Under the pieces are notes generated by a model that did not search any database, had not been told where the DNA came from, and saw only the letters and a program-made list of their open reading frames with translations. Shown here one piece after another: positions 35,688-46,901 of a DNA stretch of 64,000 bases. Location of the stretch: contig OZ005652.1 in NCBI GenBank assembly GCA_963930645.1, positions 324,203,238 to 324,267,237 of the forward strand. Direction: 5' to 3'. The position numbers and the translations under genes are program-made. Each line of letters starts with the position of its first letter. The stretch's first letter is position 1. This stretch comes from Salticus scenicus. Lineage: Eukaryota > Arthropoda > Arachnida > Araneae > Salticidae.

Positions 35688-37510
35688 ACTGGCAAGCTTT
35701 GCCCGCTTCGCTGGTCATTATATCGAAATAATTTCTCAAAATACCATATCAAAATTATAATTAAAAAAAAAAAATCATTGATATCAGTCAAAATCTAAGT
35801 TAAAGTTCTCGCTACCTTCGGTAGCGGTTTTCCCACACGCCACATTTCTAGTCTAGAGAAACAATGCCTTCGGTAGCGCCTTGCTTGCATTTTACTCCCC
35901 ATACCTCGCGGGTAAAGTGAGAAGATTTGCAAAATCCCATCAAAGTGCATATGAAATACATTTAATCAAAACCCGCACAACAAAATTTGCCATTCAAACG
36001 TAATTTGGAGCACGTTTAAGCTTGAAAACGTGTTTTTTTTTTCCCCGCCCACCCCTAAGAGGAGGGTAGGAGTAATTTCACAAAATCCCTTTATAGTTCA
36101 TGTTGCATACACGTACATAACCGACACATTAAAAAATTGAGATCCTGAGATTATTTAAGGCAGAGTTATGTTTTAAAACATGCTTTTTAGCCCCACCCCC
36201 TGTGTTTTTTTAGCCGCATTCTTAAAGGAAAAAAGGGGGGGGGGGAAATTGCGAAATCACTTTATATTATCAGTTAGGTACATGTAACTGACCCACGCAT
36301 CAAAAAGGTCCTTCCTAAGATAATTTACTGCAGAGTTACGCATGAATACATGTTTTTGCATCTCGCCTCCTATGGGGCGGAAGAGTGTAATTTCTAAATA
36401 TTACTTTGTAGCGTGTGTTGAATACGTATAAGCAGTCCACACATCAAAAATTGCTATTCTATGATAATTTTGAACAAAGTTACGTGTAGAAACATGTTTT
36501 TTACCCACCAACCCTTAAAAGGGGTGGGGGGTAACACGGGATTGAAAATAATCCCTTTGTAGTTTGTGTGTGTTGAATACGCATAACCAATCGACATATC
36601 AAGAAATCGCTTTCCTGAGATAATTTGAAGCAGAGTTACTTTTTAAAACGTGCTTTTGCCCCCCCCCCCCACGCCTTTAAAGGGAGGTAAGAGGAAATTT
36701 CACGAAATCCCTTTATAATGCGTGTTGGGAAAGCATAACCAGCCCACGCATAAAAAATCGCCTAAGATAGTTCAAAGCTTGCGCAGGGAAAAACGATTTC
36801 CCCCTCCCCCTACCCCAAGAGGGATATGGTGGAATTTTACAAAATTCCTTTGCAGTGTGTGTCTTGTGTACGCACAACCAATCTACAGATAAAAAAAAAT
36901 CGCTATCCTGAAATAATGTGGAGCACAATAACTCTCATAAGCATGTTTTTGCCCCCCTGCCCGCCCCTAAAGGGGGAGAGGGAGAAATTTCGTAAAATCC
37001 CTTTATAGTGCATGTTGGGAACGCATGAACAACCTACACATAAAATTTAATCTTACCGAGATAATTTGAAGCAAAGTTATGTTTGGAAACGTGTTTATTA
37101 CCCCCCCCCCTCCTGTCCTTAAAGAGGGGAGGGAGAAATTTCATAAAATCCCTTTATAGTGCGTGTTTGGAATACATAAATAATTTACACATAAAATTTA
37201 ATCTTACTGAGATAATATGACGCAAATTTATGCTTGGAAACGTGTTTATCCCCCCTTCTGCCCTTAAATGGGGGGGGGGGGGAGCGAGAAATTTCGTAAA
37301 ATCCCTTTATAGTGCGTGTTGGGAACGCATAAACAACCCACACATAAAATTTAATATTACTGAGATAATTTGAAGCAAAGTTATGCTTCGAAACGTATTT
37401 ATTCCCCCCTACTCCCAAGGGGGGAAAGGGGGGCTTTCGCAAAATCCTGTTACAATGGGTGTTGGACACACGTAAATAAGCCACACACTAAAATTTGTGA
37501 CCTTACCTCC
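35688..37510 (+). repeat. CCCGCTTCGC-start element with about 147-bp array
   Basis: Starts ACTGGCAAGCTTTGCCCGCT, TCGCTGGTCATTATATCG. About ten units follow, each with a C run, AAAGGGGG-type text, AAATTTC.(T/C)AAAATCCC, TTTATAGTGCGTGTTGGGAA, CACATAAAATTTAATCTTAC and GAAGCAAAGTTATGCTTGGA. Anchors for AATCCCTTTATAG-like text lie near 36083, 36258, 36551, 36703, 36843, 36998, 37147 and 37299. A second copy of the same start and units begins at 63.53 kb. Frames across the array encode nothing recognisable. Confidence 0.75.
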
Positions 37511-37640
37511 TATAGATTTCCACGGACGAATTTAGCGCTAAAAGATGGGGTCCAATTTGTCCCCTCGTATATCCCCCTCCCCCCAAATATTGCAAATCGG
37601 AAAAAAAAAAAAAAAAAAAAAAAAGTAAGTTTTTGGAAAT
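37511..37640. other. Junction with A run between two arrays
   Basis: The 147-bp array gives way to unique text and an A run (about 37600-37624) before the next array starts. Confidence 0.4.
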
Positions 37641-39150
37641 ATCCTCAAGAAGAGTCTTGGTGATTTTCTATACATTTGGGCTATTATTGGTAGAGTTTTA
37701 GGAATAAAACAATACAAATGAAAGTTTGAGGTTAAGGGAGATAAATTGGATGGACGTATGCTCATCTTCAGGAAAATTCCCTTTTGATATTAACCCTTTA
37801 TCGATCATTTGCACCGTATAACAGAAATTGGATGTGCTATGAAATGGATAAAACTATTTTAATAAAAGTTAGGAGTTAAATGTTTTTGAGGTATCTAAAT
37901 CGATGGGAAATATCCTCATTTTCAGGGAAATTCCCGTTCGGTGCAAACCCTTTATAAGCCAGTTGCATCATATGGCAGAAATTCGGTTTACTTGAAAATG
38001 AATATAATAATTCTGATGAAAATTTGTGGTTAAGTGTTTTTTGAAGAGTTAAAGTGATTAGAAATATCGTCATCTTGAGGAAAATTCGCGTCCGTTTTCA
38101 ACCCTTTATCGGCCAATTGCAACCTACGGCTTTACAGTCGGCAGCAAAATCATTCGATTGCTAGCAATAATTCCTATGTAAAAAAAAGTACACTTACTAG
38201 TGTTTTATTAAATAAATCCCGTCGAATCATTTTCTTAGTCTAAGAACATTGCTCGAACGATTTTGATAAGTATTTAAGGTATGGGGTTTTTTAGATGACA
38301 ATTCAATTTGAATTTTCTTCATTTTTAGGAAAATTAACGTACACAATTAGCACTCACTCTGCCTCTGGCAAAATTACGACAGAAACTTTCCAGAAAATGG
38401 CTCTAACTGTTTTGATAAAACATTAGCATTAGGTTTATTTTTGAGAGGAGAAACCCATCTGATTTATCCCCATCTTCATAAAAATTAGAGTTTACTGTAA
38501 ACCTTCATTCGTACATAGCAAAATATGGAAAAGACATGGTTTTCTAGAAACTATTTCAATAATTTTGATAAAAACTTAGATTTAGGGAATTTTTGAGTTT
38601 ACAATTGAATTGATTTTTTTTTTTTTAAACCCTCGAATGTTTTTATTTAGAGTTGATGTGTTTTTGAGATGACATTTCAATTTGAGTTTGAATAACACTC
38701 ATCTTCATTATAATTAGCGTTCACTGGTAAACCGCATACCACAAAAAAATGCGCATAACCTTTTATTTATTTTATTTTTAAATAGAAACTGCTGAAAGGA
38801 TTAAATAAAAATTGTTAGAGGTTATTTTTAAAACTAAAAACGGCTTCATTTATCATCATTTTTAGAAAAGTGAACCGTAACTGTCCTAGAATAATGTGTA
38901 GCAGAAATCTTGTCTTTTAAAAAACTACTTAAATGATTGTGATAATAAACTGTAGTTAGAGATTTAATATGATAATTGGATTTGAATTTTCCTTATATCG
39001 AGGAATATTAACTTGCATTGTTAACTCGTTCTCCGCCTTGAGCAAACAAATAATAAACATATTTATGTTTACCTGAAAAGAAATCACAGTATCTACACTA
39101 CAAATGATTTTTACGATGAGACCGAGTGAACTCGGTCATCCAAGTACTAA
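37641..39150 (+). repeat. About 153-bp array ending in hairpin plus CTAA
   Basis: Units carry AACCCTTTATCG, a GCA..(A/C)TATGGCAGAAATT block, a TTTTGATAAAA block, GTTTTTGAG and TCATCTTCA.G.AAATT. Clear anchors fall at 37794, 37947 and 38100 (period 153 bp), and later units are more diverged. A foldback relic interrupts at 38135-38260. The far end is GACCGAG-TGAA-CTCGGTC (39120-39137), a perfect 7-bp hairpin, then 9 bases and CTAA (39147-39150). A subterminal hairpin 9-12 bases before CTRR is the Helitron 3' signature, so 35.69-39.15 kb may be one Helitron-like unit. That is an inference. Confidence 0.6.
38135..38260 (+). mobile_element. Relic of the 5-kb foldback (left arm)
   Basis: CAGTCGGCAGCAAAATCATT, GATTGCTAGCAATAATTCCT, AAAAGTACACTTACTAGTGT and TTTATTAAATAAATCC follow the left arm at 5.08-5.16 kb, then TTTCTTAGTCTAAGAACATT resembles its loop. 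The right arm is reduced to GCTCGAACGATTTTG. Confidence 0.6.
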
Positions 39151-39874
39151 GTTATTATATGTGGAAATGAAGCATAGAAATAAAAGAAAATATGTTGAAC
39201 AATTCAATTAATGTAGAAAAATAACTTTGAGATTGTCCAAAAATTGATATATCTCCAACAACGGCATTTATAGTAACAGGGTTAAAAAATAATGAGCTGT
39301 TTCTGAGACAGTAATGAATTAAATCATGTAAAATTACTATCATTGTACAAAATCTCAAAGATTTCTACTAGGAGTTAAAATAAATGTAAAAATGTGCAAA
39401 TAAAAAAAATTCCAGTTATTATGCTTTAATATATATATTTACACAAAGCAAGAACAGTTTAATAATACTAAATACGATACAATTATCTACATATTCATTT
39501 ATGCTAAAAAATATATGCAAAGTATTTCATTTTCAGCACTCTAAAAATGCACGTTAATAATATTATATTGAATGTAAATTAACAGTAATAAAATGCAACC
39601 TATGGTCTGTAATGTAGCGACAAAAAATATACAAATAATTCTATGTTGCTTGTGGACATTTGAACCAACTTTTAAGCAGGGCCTATATAACACGGACAAA
39701 AATTTGATTATAAATATACAGTCAGATCTCAATATTATCATATCTAACTGGGGATAAACCTGGACAATACATTTTAAAGAACTCGTCAGCTGCCAGTAGA
39801 TCATTCAAACTTAATCATAACTTTGATGAAATCTAATTTAGAAAATTTATTCCTCAAGCCTGAAAGTGCATTTC
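39151..39874. other. AT-rich non-coding DNA
   Basis: No gene recognised. Two minus-strand open frames (39155-39358, 39541-39804) have no domain and a skewed, hydrophobic composition. Confidence 0.45.
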
Positions 39875-40061
39875 AGAAAATTATTGAGTGGAAGGCTGAT
39901 TTTCTATACCAACTATGTGAAAAATACTGGAGCCGGGAATCGAACCCGGGACTTCCGCTTCACGTGCGGATGCTCAAGCGGAAGTCCCGGTTTCTATTCC
40001 CGGCTCTGGTATTTTTCACATAGTTGGTATAAAAAATCAGCCTTCCACTCCATAATTTTCT
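39875..40061. repeat. 86-bp palindrome containing an inverted tRNA 3' half
   Basis: Left arm 39875-39960 and right arm 39976-40061 are inverted copies with about six mismatches around a 15-bp loop. Read on the minus strand, the left arm with the loop gives a tRNA-like 3' half. It has an anticodon-arm-like stem (TCCGC/GCGGA) with loop ACGTGAA, a T-arm CCGGGTTCGATTCCCGG, an acceptor strand CTCCAGT, discriminator A and a T5 terminator. The expected 5' half is replaced by the mirrored copy, so no cloverleaf forms. The right arm has a degraded T-arm (CCGGTTTCTATTCCCGG). It is not a functional tRNA gene; it looks like a foldback formed from a tRNA or tRNA-derived repeat plus about 40 bp of its 3' flank. 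Confidence 0.75.
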
Positions 40062-41860
40062 AAAATTGATGAAATCATCCCCCCCCCCCTAACCAGAAAA
40101 AGAGTAATCTGGTGTATCACTGACATTTCTTTCCGTTATTCACATTAGTGCAGAATATTACTATAGTTTAATGTGTAAGATGTTATTTATTTCAAAATTT
40201 CTAGAGTAATTTAAAATCCTTTAAAATTAGTTTAAAAAATTGCTTCAAAAATCTTCTTATTTTTAAAGACATACATTTCGGTTGAAAGACTATAGCCTCG
40301 CCGATCCACAATCCCCTGTTTGAATATTATGTGCACATTAACAAAAAAATATTTAAATTGTTATTAAATATAAAAATATGTTTCAAATTATTCAACGAGT
40401 TGTCGCCCACTCACTTCGTTAAAACACATTAGACTATTTTAACTAATCCTGTATATCAATAAGTAAAAAAAAAAAATCTGTAAACATCACAAAATGGAAT
40501 AAATCGCGACAAATGTTCCGAGTTTAAGGTCGAAATAAAACTGTGACTCTGAGTCAGGCAAATAAAGTCGGAATGAATGTAGCAAAGCGGCAACACACAA
40601 AAATGATCCAAGAGACAAGCTAAATTAAAATCAAGAAAAGATCTGGTGTAATAAGAATAATTATATAAAAGGACAGAAAAAATATCAAAAATAAATTTAA
40701 TAAAAAAAATAAATGGTGACATTAAAAGAGAAAAAAAAAAAAGGAAAGAAAGAAAGAAAAGACCGATCATGAGAAAGTTATGTGTGTAATTTCCAAACAT
40801 TAGATATGAAAGACGCTGAAGAAATATTAATAAGATTCTTAAAATGTAAAAAAGACTTTCCAAGAAATCCAAATGAGAAGAGGGGACAGGAGAGGAAATA
40901 ATGTCAATTTTAGAAATTAAAAATTAAAAAATAAATAAATAGTAAGAATAAAAATACCCATGACACCAATAAGGGAAAGTAAAAGAAAATTTGGAGATCT
41001 CTTCATCACGGGCATTTGTTTAATTTATTTTTATTTTAATTTATTTTTATTTTTTTGTGTGTGGGCTTATTTATATGATATTTCAAAAGGCTTCTATCTA
41101 TTTCAACAAATAATTTAGGTATTATTAAACACCACGTCAATTATCAGTTGGAATGGAATTTTTAGGAAAAGCAAATTTAATATTGTTGACGAATTTAAAA
41201 ATTATATTAATTCCAAATTATGAAAAAATTTAGATGTTCTGGAAAAAAAAAAAAAAAAAAAGGAACAATAAAAATGTAAAATTACATGATTGAAACATTG
41301 GTAATTCAAGTTAAAAAGAGAAATTTAGAATTCTTGGTTTTTAGAGCTCTATCGGCCATAGAGGAATTATAGCTAGAGAAAGAGCAAGATACTTTAAATG
41401 TTAATTTCTTCTTAAAATCAGAGAAAATGAAAGCAAATGAAGCCGGTAAGAATAAATACAGAAAGCAGCCATTTTCTGTTGGGGTGGGTGAGAGATTATG
41501 TGGAAGAGAGTCATAATAAAGTTTTCTGAAGACAATGGTTAAAAACTAATCATTTTATATAGAAATCAAAACGTCAAGAAAATATAGAGAATTATTCTTT
41601 TTAGTTTCGAAAATAAACTGATTTAGAAGGCGTTTAAAATATCGTGTAAATTTGCGCACCGAAGGAATGCTTGTAATGAAGAAATCTTCCCTTGCTTCCC
41701 ACTGTTCGGAACATTTTTTATAAAAACGTAGTTTTAGAACGTTAACTAATCATTTCATCTTTTCTAATTTCGAATTTTTAGAAACATCCACTTAGAAAAA
41801 ATTATAAATCAGAGGTAATATCAAATTTGAAGTTTCTAGATACATTATTACTATAGGAAA
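40062..41860. other. AT-rich non-coding DNA
   Basis: No supported gene. The 138-codon minus-strand frame at 40456-40872 is phenylalanine-rich and arises from purine-rich sequence (A runs and GAAA repeats on the plus strand), with no domain or clear start context. Confidence 0.45.
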
Positions 41861-42062
41861 CATACAAAAGTGTGGTTTTCCAGCGAGTTTTTTCTCACCC
41901 CCTCCCATTGTGCGTGCACTAAAATTTTTAAACACCCGCAGTGCTTCGAACATTGTGATAAGCACTGATTGTGTCAAGTTTGGTTGAAATCGGTTCAGGG
42001 GTTTAGGAGATGAAAGACATACAATCATATATACAATGACTTTTATTCATATTAATAAAAGT
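41861..42062. repeat. Possible eroded non-autonomous element end
   Basis: Contains TCAAGTTTGGTTGAAATCGG then TTCAGGGGTTTAGGAGATGA and ends with AATAAAAGTA. I recognise this style of sequence from many arthropod dispersed repeats, but no termini can be set here. Confidence 0.3.
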
Positions 42063-42187
42063 ATTTTTATTCTTCATGGAAGCTAAAACCTGTTGAACCA
42101 TCTGTTAGTCGGCTAGTTATGGCTATAGTTCATTAAGTACTGCCTTACAGGTGTACATTATTTCCTCGCTTGGTGGCGAGCATTACA

Positions 42188-42880
42188 TCCTAAATAGTTG
42201 ATGTGTATTACGTCTCTGTTTGCCTGTGTGTAAAAGGTCTTGACTTTCCGGTGTGTATCACGTCTTAATTTGCCTGTATGTATCACCCCTTCATTTGCCG
42301 GTGTGTGTCACGTCTTCATTTGCCTGTGTGCAAAAGGTCTTGACTTGCCGGTGCGTATCTTCATTTGCCTGTGTGTAATAGGTCTTGATTTGTCGGTGTG
42401 TATCACGTCTTCATTTGCCTGTGTGCAAAAGGTCTTGACTTGCCGGTGTGTATCACGTCCTCATTTGCCTGTATGTAAAAGGTCTTGACTTGCCGGTGTG
42501 TATCACGTCCTCATTTGCCTGCGTGTAAAAGGTCTTGACTTGCCGGTGTGTATCACGTCCTCATTTGCCTGCGTGTAAAAGGTCTTGACTTGCCGGTGTG
42601 TATCATGTCCTCATTTGCCTGTGTGTAAAAGGTCTTCAATTGCCGTTGTGTATTAAGTCTTCGCTTGCAGGTGTGTATTATGTCCTCGTTTGTCAGTGTG
42701 TATTACGTCCTATCTCAGCACGTGTGTATTATGCCGTTGTTTGTCGGTTTGTATTATGTCCTAGCTTGCCAGTGTGTATTATGTCTTAACTTGCCGCTAT
42801 GTATTCGTCTCAGCTTGTCGATGTATATTATGAGTTGGTTTACCAATCTGCATTATGTTCTTGAATGTCAGTTTGTATTA
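42188..42880 (+). repeat. 50-bp minisatellite made of two 25-bp half-units
   Basis: Perfectly spaced 50-bp units start GGTCTTGACT at 42481, 42531 and 42581. Each has two related 25-bp halves, GTCTTGACTTGCCGGTGTGT... and GTCCTCATTTGCCTGCGTGT.... Outer units on both sides are more diverged. The translated frames (cysteine/valine-rich repeats such as CVKGL..PVC) are by-products of the repeat. Confidence 0.85.
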
Positions 42881-42899
42881 GCACAATTTTCTTACCTGC

Positions 42900-43860
42900 T
42901 TTTTTTACCAACAGGAAGCACTGCGAAACACTTTTAAATTATTTTTAAAACTATTCAATCACTTAAACACATAATGTATCTTAATCTCACTCAAATTCTT
43001 TCATTACAACACATTCAGTTAAGATTCTTGATGTTATGAGGCACTGTAAGCATTTTATCACAATAAAATCCTAATTTCCCATCATGTGATGAACATACTT
43101 AATCATGTGTGCGAAATAATATTTATAATAGAATATAAATTCGTATTTTGACCACCAGAGAAGCTGTAACACACTCTAAAATATGATGAAAATCATACAC
43201 TCACTTAAACAAGCAATATATTCTAATCTCAAACAAACCCTTCCAATACAACACTGTTAATACATTTTTCCCATTAGGGGGCGCTGTAAATTATCTTAAC
43301 CATAGGCCATAGCCTTCTAAACTAGATGCCTTCCGCGTGGCTCGGAAACTTTGTGGTAGGCAGCGCCACCTGGTACAGATTGCGCGACTTTTTTTATTCA
43401 ACAGCCACCAAAAATTTTTAAAGTGTGATTTGATATACATAAAAGGCGAATAGAATCGAAGAAACGTCGATTATATATATCATATATCACTTATGAAAAT
43501 TATTGGTGACAGTTGAATAAAAAAGTTGCACAATCTGCACCAGGTGGCGCTGTTTACCGTTTGAACTCTTGCCAAGTTTCCGAGCCACGCGGAAGGCATC
43601 TAGTTTAGGAGGCAATGTCTTAACATCAAAGAAATCTCAGCTTCAAATTATACAATATCAACAGGCTTACAATACAATATACTTAATATTGTGTACGAAA
43701 TTTCATTTATTCATAATAAATTATAAAGTGGTATTTTGATCACCAGAAGCCACTTTGAAACTCATTAAAATACTAGTAAAACTATTCACTTGTATTACAA
43801 AAACTATTCACATAATTACAAATACTTTCATTACAATACATTTAACAAATTTCTTTTTCT
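42900..43860 (+). repeat. Diverged direct repeats flanking a foldback
   Basis: Three imperfect copies of about 110-150 bp begin near 42910, 43150 and 43740. They share CACCAGA.GAAGC or CAACAGGAAGC, an AAACTATTCA.TCACTTAAA block, and CTTTCATTACAACACATT or CCTTCCAATACAACACT text. The foldback at 43312-43613 lies between the second and third copies. Confidence 0.5.
43312..43613. mobile_element. Foldback MITE of about 300 bp
   Basis: The left end GCCTTCTAAACTAGATGCCT followed by TCCGCGTGGCTCGG is mirrored by the right end CCGAGCCACGCGGAAGGCAT followed by CTAGTTTAGGAGGC. Inner blocks also pair: GCGCCACCTGGTACAGATTG with CAATCTGCACCAGGTGGCGC, and TTTTTTATTCAACAG with AGTTGAATAAAAAAG. Arms are about 120 bp with a short AT-rich centre. 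No coding capacity. Target duplication is unclear. Confidence 0.75.
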
Positions 43861-43991
43861 CGGAAACTTTATGCGGCGTTTAATTCGCCATCGTGCATCG
43901 TCACAGAGTCACTTAGCAAGTCTGAGCGTTATTTTTATTGTAAAATATTTTCTTAAACTATGTGCAACATGTATAATGTGAATTGTACCAT

Positions 43992-44019
<28 letters not shown>

Positions 44020-44023
<4 letters not shown>

Positions 44024-44340
44024 CTTCATGTCCTCATTTGATTGTGTGTATCAACATAGTCAATGTCCTCATTTGATTGTAAAATTACAAAGTCCCCAGT
44101 TGATTGTGTGTATCAAGTTCACTGTGTGTGTTGCGGTGTATCGAGGTCCCCATTTAGACGGTAAAAATACATATTGAGAAATATTGAGAAATTTTGGAAT
44201 TTTAAGAAAAATCAAAGCTGATTCATAATTGAATGAGTTTTATTAATAGTTATTTATCAAAAATATGCTTTTAAGTCAATTATTTACGAAGTCCCCGATT
44301 GGCGGTGTATACACATAGTCCTCAGTTTGCACGTCTTGCC
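44020..44340 (+). repeat. Scattered 25-bp monomers of the 42-kb minisatellite
   Basis: GTCCTCATTTGATTGTGTGT (44031), GTCCTCATTTGATTGTAAAA (44064), GTCCCCAGTTGATTGTGTGT (44092) and GTCCCCATTTAGACGG (44146) are variants of the 25-bp half-unit at 42.2-42.9 kb. GTCCCCGATTGGCGGTGTAT and GTCCTCAGTTTGCACG follow near 44290-44330. Confidence 0.65.
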
Positions 44341-44391
44341 AACCTGTGTGTGTGTGTGTGTGTGTTTGTTCCTCTATATAAAATAGGGGAT

Positions 44392-44915
44392 CAGGTCGAT
44401 TTCCCGACACTCAGTTTTCCGACAAGTCAGTTTCCCGACGCCACTTTCCCGACAGCTCACTTTCCCGACAGGTACGGTTTCCCGACAGCTCACTTTCCCG
44501 ACAGGTACGGTTTCCCGACAGCTCACTTTCCCGACAGGTACAGTTTCCCGACAACTCACTTTCCCGACAGGTACGTTTTCCCGACAGCTCACTTTCCCGA
44601 CAGGTACGGTTTCCCGACAACTCACTTTCCCGACAGGTATAGTCTCCCGACAACTCACTTTCCCGACAGGTACAGTTTCCCGACAGCTCACTTTCCCGAC
44701 AGGTACGGTTTCCCGACAGGTACAGTTTCCCGACAACTCACTTTCCCGACAGGTACGTTTTCCCGACAGCTCACTTTCCCGACAACTCACTTTCCCGACA
44801 ACTCACTTTCCCGACAACTCACTTTCCCGACAGATTCGTTTTCCAGAGTGTTTTCTCTCCCGACTGCTTCTTCCTGACAGCTTACTTTCCTGACAACTCA
44901 TTTGCCGGAAACTCA
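44392..44915 (+). repeat. 33-bp minisatellite, TTTCCCGACAGSTMAC units (locus 1)
   Basis: About a dozen units alternate a 16-17-bp half (TTTCCCGACAGCTCAC) and a 17-bp half (TTTCCCGACAGGTACGG). The left end has a fixed non-periodic head: GATTTCCCGACACTCAGTTT, TCCGACAAGTCAG, TTTCCCGACGCCAC. The same head in the same order caps the locus at 53.45-54.09 kb on the other strand. Long repeat-encoded frames (FPDRYGFPTAH on plus, CRESELSG on minus) are open in several phases because the repeat lacks stops. No start context or domain supports a protein. Confidence 0.85.
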
Positions 44916-44999
44916 CTTTTTCATTATTTTATTTTATTATTTTACTCTTTTCATCTATGAATTCTACTACAATGTAATTATATTAGTATATTAAGAAAC

Positions 45000-45430
45000 T
45001 TTAGTCTGTAGTATGCGTGTGTGTGAGTGTGTTTGTTTCTCACATAAGTCAAAAACGGTTGGACGTAGGACGTTGAAAATTGGTATATAGGTTTGTTATA
45101 GCATCTAGTTGTGCACCTCTCTTTTTGGTCTTTCTGTGATTATCCGTTTTGGAGATATTTACGAAAATTATATTCATAATGGAAAATATACAAAGGTTTT
45201 GGCCATTATATATGACCTACCAACATAGAGATTTCAAAATAAGCTAATGATAGAGCCAGTAATGCCCGTAATGATATTATTATGAAAGTTGTCGACACGT
45301 ATGCGTGTAGAAAGTAATTTGTAAAGACATAAGCAGGTTCTAGTCGACGAATGCTTTTTATTTTTAATAGTTTTGTGACTCATTTATAGAACTTTCGAAG
45401 AATTTAGTTCTGTGCAATAAACCAATTGAT
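45000..45430 (+). repeat. Dispersed repeat with GT run
   Basis: A (GT)n-like run (45015-45035) is followed by AAAACGGTTGGACGTAGGAC, GTTGAAAATTGGTATATAGG and TTTTGGAGATATTTACGAAA. The order (TG run, then an 'AAACGG...' block) matches the 23-kb and family A repeats in style. Boundaries are uncertain. Confidence 0.4.
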
Positions 45431-46756
45431 TTTTCCAAAATATTCCAGAACTCTCTTATTATTGCAGTTAGAGCTTCCAAACTTTGGCAAACTTAAACTA
45501 CAAGTTTCCGTCAAATTTCTTCGTCAACTCGCCAAATTCTATGCCAAGACCAAAAATCTACGCTGGATACTAATTTGCAATATGGCGAGATTAGCCATAA
45601 AATTTTGCGGCAGATTTGTTTTAGGATAGCCAGAAACCCTTTCTCTATTTTAACTGAGTTATTATTATTATTATTATTTTTTTTTTTTTTTTGGTAAAGT
45701 TTATCTTTTCTTGATACTAATTTTTGCCAGAGAACAAAACTGGGCCGTCTATACTCGAGCGATTTTCGTTGAACTCCAAGTTGCGCATTTGCTAGTGAGA
45801 GAGTCTGTAACAAGCCGTGGAGTACTATTCCCGAAAAAACTACTATATTTGTCTCGGTGGTATATGTAATCGTATTATCGTGCCTTTTTTGATTGGAGTA
45901 GCAGTTTTTTTTCTTGTTTTGTTTTTATTTTAAGGAATGTTCGTGGACTGGACCTGCCACCTGCCTGTTTATTTATGAATCAGTTACCTCACACAAAACT
46001 GTGAATGTTTTCATAAAAATAATATGTATATTCCTATTATAAGGAAGTCATGTGGTGGCTACATCAGAATTTTTTCTACTGCATTACCGTTTTATTGTCA
46101 ATAAATATAACAATGATAAAAAAATAAATAAAAAATAAATAAAAAATAAAAAGATTTCGCCTTCAAATGAATGTGTTAAATAAAAAATAAATAGCATAAC
46201 AGCCGTTGCTAAGATTCGCAGACGATTACAATGGAAAAATAAATTTATGAAAAATTAAACATAGAAGCCAACATTTAAAATCGAATAAATAAATAAATAA
46301 AAATTCTTATTTGAAATTCGAAAAAATCTCGATAAGATGCACACCTGCTGGGTCCCAGGTACCCACATGCCAAGTTTTGTAGCTCTGCGATCAGTAGTGT
46401 GAGTACCAGAGCGCAACTTAATTTTAATATATATATTTTTTAACTTGTTACCAAAAGCAAAACCGCTTTCTTTTAATCTATTTTTTCTTAAAGCAATAAT
46501 CTCATCGTCCTTAAAATAAATAAATAAATCTCATAAAAAAACAATACTATTGTAAAAGTCACCCCGCCCAGCAAAAACTCTTATCTCTCTTAAGCAGCCC
46601 GAAAGAGGATTGATTTCAAATTTCGCCGCCGCTATTGAATCCCGGGTACTCAATGCCTAGCTTAATGAAGATCTGCCAATAACACTGCATGTATCTTTCT
46701 AATAAATCCTAATCTCTTTCAACATTCTGTGTTATCTGTTTTAGTTTTTTTGCTGC
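45431..46756. other. Non-coding DNA with eroded repeat ends
   Basis: No gene. Near 46040-46075 AGGAAGTCATGTGGTGGCTA resembles the family A right end. (AAAT)n-like runs lie at 46110-46150 and 46285-46305. The 100-codon minus frame (45511-45813) has no recognisable domain. Confidence 0.4.
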
Positions 46757-46901
46757 ATTATAAAGTTATAATTTAAAGTATTTTTACGGCGGGGTGCGTA
46801 ATAATATTTTAATCTTTACTAACTAAATTTTTTATTAATTAAAACTTCTACATAGAGGACGCACCCCGCCGTAAAAATACTTTAAATTATAACTTTATAA
46901 T
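46757..46901. mobile_element. 145-bp inverted-repeat element
   Basis: Perfect 43-bp inverted arms, 46757-46799 (ATTATAAAGTTATAATTTAA...GGCGGGGTGCGT) and 46859-46901, surround about 59 bp of AT-rich spacer. The GC-rich inner part (TTTTTACGGCGGGGTGCGT) is conspicuous in AT-rich surroundings. Perfect arms suggest a recent origin. No convincing target duplication is seen. Confidence 0.7.

Noticed and set aside
39931..40002. Functional tRNA gene with T-arm and terminator
   Set aside because: Only a 3' half is present; the 5' half is a mirrored copy, so no D-arm or acceptor pairing forms, and position 33 of the loop is C rather than U.
40456..40872. 138-codon minus-strand frame with membrane-protein-like composition
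   Set aside because: Phe/Leu/Ser-rich translation of purine-rich low-complexity DNA; no domain, no repeat in other frames, no exon signals.
42240..42937. Cys/Val/Leu-rich frames
   Set aside because: Produced by the 50-bp minisatellite; composition follows the repeat unit.
44299..44877. 192-residue frame of FPDRYGFPTAH repeats (and the CRESELSG frames on the other strand)
   Set aside because: It is a translation of the 33-bp minisatellite, open in several frames on both strands; no start context, signal peptide or domain.
44392..44915. Regular 33-bp repeats resembling a CRISPR array
   Set aside because: Units are contiguous with no unique spacers, and the genome is clearly eukaryotic.
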